NCBI RefSeq assembly: GCF_024166365.1
Contig: NC_064820.1
Location: 139,458,001 to 139,522,000 of the forward strand
DNA: 64,000 nt
Reading direction: 5' to 3'
Origin: Elephas maximus indicus
Taxonomy: Eukaryota; Chordata; Mammalia; Proboscidea; Elephantidae
A program made the position numbers and the translations under genes. Of the stretch, positions 58,813 through 64,000 are shown piece by piece; the first letter of the stretch is position 1; each line of letters starts with the position of its first letter. Below the pieces are notes generated by a model. That model had not been told where the DNA came from, made no database searches, and saw nothing but the letters and a program-made list of their open reading frames with translations.

Positions 58813-61730
58813 TTGTTACACAGAAATAGATAACTAAATAAAGCTGGGATGATCAAAATAGGAGATTCAGAATTAAACTGGCTAAGAGATCAAACATAAG
58901 TCACTTTCAGAAACCATTATTTTCAACAACTTGACCCAAAACAATTTTCCTATATTGAAAGCAAAAAAAAAAAAAAAATTTTTAAGGGGACTGGGATTTA
59001 GTTTTTTGGGGGGGGGGATTTAATAAAACCCGCTCAAGCTGCTTAAGTTTGTTGCTTAATTTATCGTAGGCTCCAGGGTTCTTTTCATTGCTGATTTGGA
59101 AACAGTGAAAGGCCACCGGTTAACAATACCTCACACAAGAATAGCCTTCAGAAGATTTCAAAGCCCTCTGTTTTGTTCAATTTTACCCTTAAAATGAGAA
59201 CATGAGGTAGTTGATTTAATCCAAATTTTATCGATAAGGCCATAGGCCAGAGAGCTCCCTGGCAGACCAAGAGCTGGAAATGCTGGTTTCCTGGCTGCCT
59301 CACTACACACCCTCTGTACCCTGCTGGGTGGGTTCTACCTGGCTGCCCTCCAGTGACTGCTCCCCCACCACCCCCCCCCCGGAAGAGATGCCAAACTCCT
59401 GACACATGGTGTTCGAAAATACCTTGTAATATTTCCACTCACGGATTTCACTGTATGTTCCCCAGTGGATATTTTGGCGAACTAAAAATGTGACTCCTCA
59501 GTGATGAAAACACAAAGTCCGTATGACTAGGGAACAGCAACAACATTGGCACTTTCATCTAATCATCAGCAAGTCCTCTTCCAGGGCATTAAATGGCTTA
59601 TAAATTTTTTTAATTTGCTTGGTAAGTATTTATCCTTTAGTAAAAGCAAGTGGTCTTAAAAGAGCAAAAAATGCTGATGCACCACTTCGAATGGGTAACT
59701 GGTGGCTCCTGCTCAGCTGATAAATGTCTGTTTCTTAGAAAATGGAACCTGGGCTTCTTGTAAACATCAGTCATCTCAGATAATGGTGATAACCTCGATA
59801 TTTAGACTGAGTTTTTACTTTCATGCCTTGTGTTTATAACTCACATTAGGCAGTTTTAAAGAACTTAATAAATTCATCTGTAAGCTATTACATGGAAAAA
59901 ACCCAGAACAGAGAAGCATGCTGTCTTAGACCATGAGGTGAATCAGAATACATAGTTTTCAAAAATCCAGTATTCTTCCCTTGTGTTAAGAAGAACAAGC
60001 TCCAAGTGCCTCTTCGGCCACCTGATTTCTATGAGGAAGAAACACACAGTTATGCAGCTGTTAGACGAGGAGGCAGAGAATCTCCTGGGCCACGCATTAA
60101 TGAAGATGAAAGGGCTTTATCCATTGGCTGACTAATTTTATGAAGATCTCATGGAAATTCTGTGGACACAGAGCACGATTCTCTTTGCTTGAAGAGCATT
60201 TTCCGAAGCACAGATGTTTTTCTCTTAACTGTGAACGCTGGCTGACTTGACCATATCCTTTTTCAGTACCCAGCAGACGGTGCTGTGTTTGAAGTGGCTT
60301 GCCCCCTACAACTTGGGGCTGATATTCATTGCTAGGTGGAAAATACATCTTTGGCTAGAACAGAAATGAATCAAAATTACATAAAAATGTTTCCATTTTG
60401 GGAAATTCCCCAAGATATAAATGTCTTTCTGGCTCTGGGCTGATATAAATTACCTTATGATCACATCCCAGAGGATACGTAGAAGTTACCAACAAGAGGA
60501 CACCTTAGCAAAACAGAAATGAATTTTCAATACTTTGTGATGATGGCAATATGTAATTATAAGCTCCTAAAGATTTTCTTGTTACAACATTTTAGAAGCA
60601 AAAAATTGACTCATTTTTTCTGGTTAGTGCCTCATTGTTTTCATTAGGGATTTTCTATGCAGCCTCTATCTGAATAATACAAAATATAATTATTTCAGAG
60701 TTAACTTTACCTGTCAAACAGCACTGAGTCCTAAAACCTGTTTTGAGCTTAACAAATCACATAGAAGCTTTATGCCAAGGAAGTTTAATGCAATAAATCA
60801 AGTAAAACAGTGATTTTTCAAATACTGAAAAGCTCAACTAACTTAGATAATGAAAGTTTGGAAATGCAAGACTGGCTAAAATTTTAAAAATATTACAAAT
60901 CCTAAAAACATGCTAATTAAGTTTCAAGTTTTACTAGAATATTTTTATTTCGCAATTAAATAGCATTAAACTTTTTACTACAAATGTTTCATCACATGGA
61001 TAAATACATTCATCTTTCATTTATTATCTGTTTGTCGAGGTTGGTATGTGGCATTATAAGTCTCATCAAGTGTCTCAAGAATAATAAAGTAAAAATCCAA
61101 CTGACTTGATACACAGTCAACAAAAAGTGCTATTTTAAGCCAATGGGGGCGGGGGGGAGAATCCATTCAAAAGTTTAAGCTTTGTGTTTTTTAAGTATAT
61201 TTATATGACGGAAGAAAAAGAACTTTCTAGAAAATTGTGAATGAGATACTGTCCTATACTAGAAGCAAAATTTCTTTACCATTAAAATTCTTAACACATG
61301 CTTTTCTTTAAAACTAATTTTGAGTTGCATATGAAAGTTCTAATAATCAGAAAGACACCAAGGGTATTTTCAAATTTACTTGCAGAAATATTTTCGGCCT
61401 CCAAACTACAAAATGTTGAAGTTTCAAAATGATGCCATACCTACTCTGCTGAACACAATGGTGAAGTGTTTTAAGAGTGTGTGCACATAGAATGCCTCGT
61501 GCGTCCATGGAAGAGAGGGCACACTGTACCTCGTGGGCCAATGGTCAAAGTCATAGTTAATTATGAGCACCTTGAATTGCAATTCCAGAGCGGACAGAAA
61601 TCTGAGCCACAAGATGCCCCGAATTAGGAGTCCTGTTGAAAACTTTGAAAAATGCCTTTGTATGAAATCATCATGCCCAGATTAGAGTACGGGCCAGACC
61701 TGTAGTGATGTAAATACTATCTGATACATG
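58813..61730. other. Probably unique DNA, no gene seen
   Basis: No exon or recognisable repeat over about 2.9 kb except an A run (58964-58978), a G run (59009-59018) and a C run (59370-59380). Its freedom from young repeats contrasts with the rest of the window. Confidence 0.45.
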
Positions 61731-61938
61731 ACCAGAGTCCTTCAGTGGTGCAAACGGTTAATGTGTGTCTGCTTACTGAGAGTTGGAAGTTCAAGTGCAT
61801 CCAGAGGCACCTTGGAAGAACGGCCTGATGACTGACTTATGAAAAATTAGCCATTAAAATCCCCATGGAGCACTGTTCTACTCTGACACACACGGGGTTG
61901 CCATGAGTCACAGTTGACTCAGCAGCAACTGATTTTAT
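61731..61938 (+). mobile_element. AfroSINE, old long variant
   Basis: Head 'ccttcagtggtgcaaacggt', a middle segment and tail 'acggggttgccatgagtcac'; highly diverged. Confidence 0.75.
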
Positions 61939-62044
61939 AACAGGTCACACTATCTGAAAAACCCTATCAGAAGCATTCTGTCCACTCTTCTCTGAACCAA
62001 TGATGTTGCCTCTAGCCATAACAGCTTTAAATGAAAATGAGGTT

Positions 62045-62210
62045 TTATTGATATCCTGGCTGTGCCAACTAATAACTATGTGATCTACAGCAAATTTCTA
62101 ATTTCTGTTGCCTTAGTTTCCTCATCTGTAAAATGGTAAAGATTGTGGCAGAGGGAATGAATTAATGTGCATGAGGTAATAACCATTCTGTGTTAGTATT
62201 AACATTAGTA
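62045..62210 (+). repeat. MIR SINE
   Basis: 'tgccaactaataactatgtg', 'ttagtttcctcatctgtaaa' and 'aatggtaaag' give a clear MIR match. Confidence 0.8.
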
Positions 62211-64000
62211 TTATCATCCACCTATTATATTAACTCATAATTTATGGAGAGAAGCCATCAGCACAAATTTAATAAAATCAACTTAATTTTTCAAAATAGA
62301 GGAAAAGATACCATTAAAAAAAAAATCCATAAAACTCCAAACTTACTATTGGCTTAACTCAGAATGATCTAAGCACATTTGGATCCTTTCCAGCTTTTTC
62401 CCTTGACTAACTTCATGCACAAAGGGAGTCCTGCTACATCAGAAATGAACTTCTGATCATGATTTTATAATTGATCTTTCTAAGGCATGCCTTCTAGGCA
62501 CAGGGTTGGTAAGGAGATGGGTTACCTTCAGATGATGCTACTGAGAAATGGCAGTAAACAGCAGTCCTTCCTTCAGGACACATTCTTACTGCCTTCCCTC
62601 TATGTGAGATTAAGTGTAGTTCCAATCCCATACCCCACACACATACCTGATCTCTAGGAAAGGTCCTAAACATGGAAATTCCCCTAGCTAGAGAGGTCAT
62701 TTCTGCAGTCACTATGCTGTTGTTTATATAACAACAGATTGCTTGTGAGTTCTAAGAAGTGAGTATGGTACTTTTAGTTCAAATCTTAGTGTCAGGATTT
62801 AAATTCAAACCAGGGAGATAATTTTTGTCTCTGCTGCCTGTCTTAGCCAAGCCAATGAGGGGCCCAGAGAGACCGACCACCTCCTCTAGGCCGTAGCCGT
62901 AGTGGATTAAAACAAATTTCAATCTCTAGAATTTCCAGTTTGGGGGCCTTTCCTGGTGAGCTATGATTTTAATGTCAATATTCTGGGAGGCAGGCAGATT
63001 CAAGGCAAATGTACACTGAACCACAGATATAACGGCAAGGCAAATATTTAGTGCTGCTGGTTGGGTCTGTTACTTCTTAGATGACAAAGTGCGCCTGCGG
63101 GTATCCAATTTTTTTATGTCATTCACACACCCATGAAATTATATAGAAACAACACACAAACTGCTTAAAATGTAAACATTCTTTGGTTTACTCATCAAAA
63201 TAGCAAATAACAAAAGAGCAAAAACCTTATCAGTTAAATAAAAAAGTGACATTCTTTATTTACCTATCGGACCTTCTTATACATTTCAAATGCATTCATT
63301 TTCATGCTCACATTCTGTAGCAATATCCTTTCTTCTCCTCTGCCCCTCCTCCCCCTAAATTATTTCGGTGGGTTCTTCCCTAAAATGAAGATTGTTTTCT
63401 CTTCCTTATATCACTTACTTTTTATTATCCCAATATCAAGAATGATCTAGATTGTCTCTTTGTCTATTATATTTGAAGCTGATATTAAAAATGAAGAGTT
63501 CATCAACACATTTTCAAGATAACATGAAAGTTAAGCTTTAACCACGCATTTTGAGGCAATGGCATATTACATTTTTGGGAATTTAAGTATCACCATTGGT
63601 TTAAAAACCAGTACTCAATCCCAGAAGCATATTCTTACTTTGGACATTATTGATAATTGTCCAGTATAGTTCATTTCCATAGTAATGATTTCAGATGAGC
63701 AGTTTTTTATTTTTCTGAGGATTCATTTTGACTGCCTCAGACTTAACTCTTGAATGTCAACAACAAAAACTTTAATGAAAGGACTGAGGTAACCTTGAAA
63801 ATAGAACAGTTTCTAAAGGAGCAATAACGGCAGGAGAAAGCTGTTGGCTTTTAAAAAGAGGTACATATACACAGTAAGGAATAGAAATGAATTAAAATAC
63901 GTAACTTTATACATGTTAGAAATATTCAATGTGCCACAAATACAACTGCCCTAAAAAAGATGTCTTGAGGTTTGGAACCATACGTATTTTTCTTTGTATA
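62211..64000. other. No gene recognised
   Basis: AT-rich, apparently non-repetitive DNA. I looked for the TNFAIP8 coding exon expected on this side by human gene order and found no matching frame. Confidence 0.45.

Noticed and set aside
62211-64000. TNFAIP8 coding exon
   Set aside because: Expected on this side from human gene order, but no matching frame was found; it probably lies beyond the window.

Overview
This is mammalian nuclear DNA, almost certainly from an afrotherian (elephant, or a close relative such as manatee or hyrax). The main evidence is at least a dozen AfroSINE copies: tRNA-like heads ending in a conserved tail around 'gggtcgctatgagtcgga'. Alongside them are RTE-clade (BovB-like) LINEs sharing that tail, and several L1 families. 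Species cannot be fixed from sequence alone.

Only one cellular protein-coding exon is recognisable: exon 1 of HSD17B4 (peroxisomal multifunctional enzyme type 2) on the minus strand, with its ATG at 2272-2270 and splice donor at 2214-2213. Positions 1-2214 are therefore HSD17B4 intron 1, about 2273-2545 is its promoter, and the rest of the window is the upstream intergenic side. In human that side leads to TNFAIP8; no TNFAIP8 coding exon was seen here.

Layout. (1) 1-3.1 kb: HSD17B4 intron 1, exon 1 and promoter, with two inverted duplications, one of which is a decayed mirror copy of exon 1 and its splice donor at 2717-2815. (2) 3.1-20.34 kb: a Russian-doll block. One old L1 is interrupted by a truncated L1 (4852-5727), an internally deleted MaLR-type endogenous retrovirus (6676-8695) and a full-length younger L1 (12640-19974). 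Each insertion has visible target-site duplications. (3) 20.34-22.9 kb: non-LINE DNA with a CpG-bearing, promoter-like stretch near 20.5-21.0 kb. (4) 22.9-36.9 kb: L1 tails, two RTE copies, AfroSINEs, solo LTRs and MIRs. (5) 36.98-47.2 kb: an old L1 interrupted by another near-full-length L1. (6) 47.9-50.2 kb: a third RTE copy. (7) 50.2-64 kb: sparse SINEs, MIRs, an LTR-derived segment, microsatellites and mostly unrecognised, probably unique DNA.

The most informative element is the young L1. It has three tandem promoter monomers, an almost complete ORF1, and an ORF2 whose endonuclease residues and zinc knuckle are intact. The second catalytic Asp of the reverse transcriptase (codon 703) reads Gly and codon 835 is TGA. 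All three longer RTE copies carry a 5' inversion of the kind expected from twin priming. No CRISPR array, operon, tRNA or rRNA gene, or new multi-gene system was found. All alignments and percentages are by eye.
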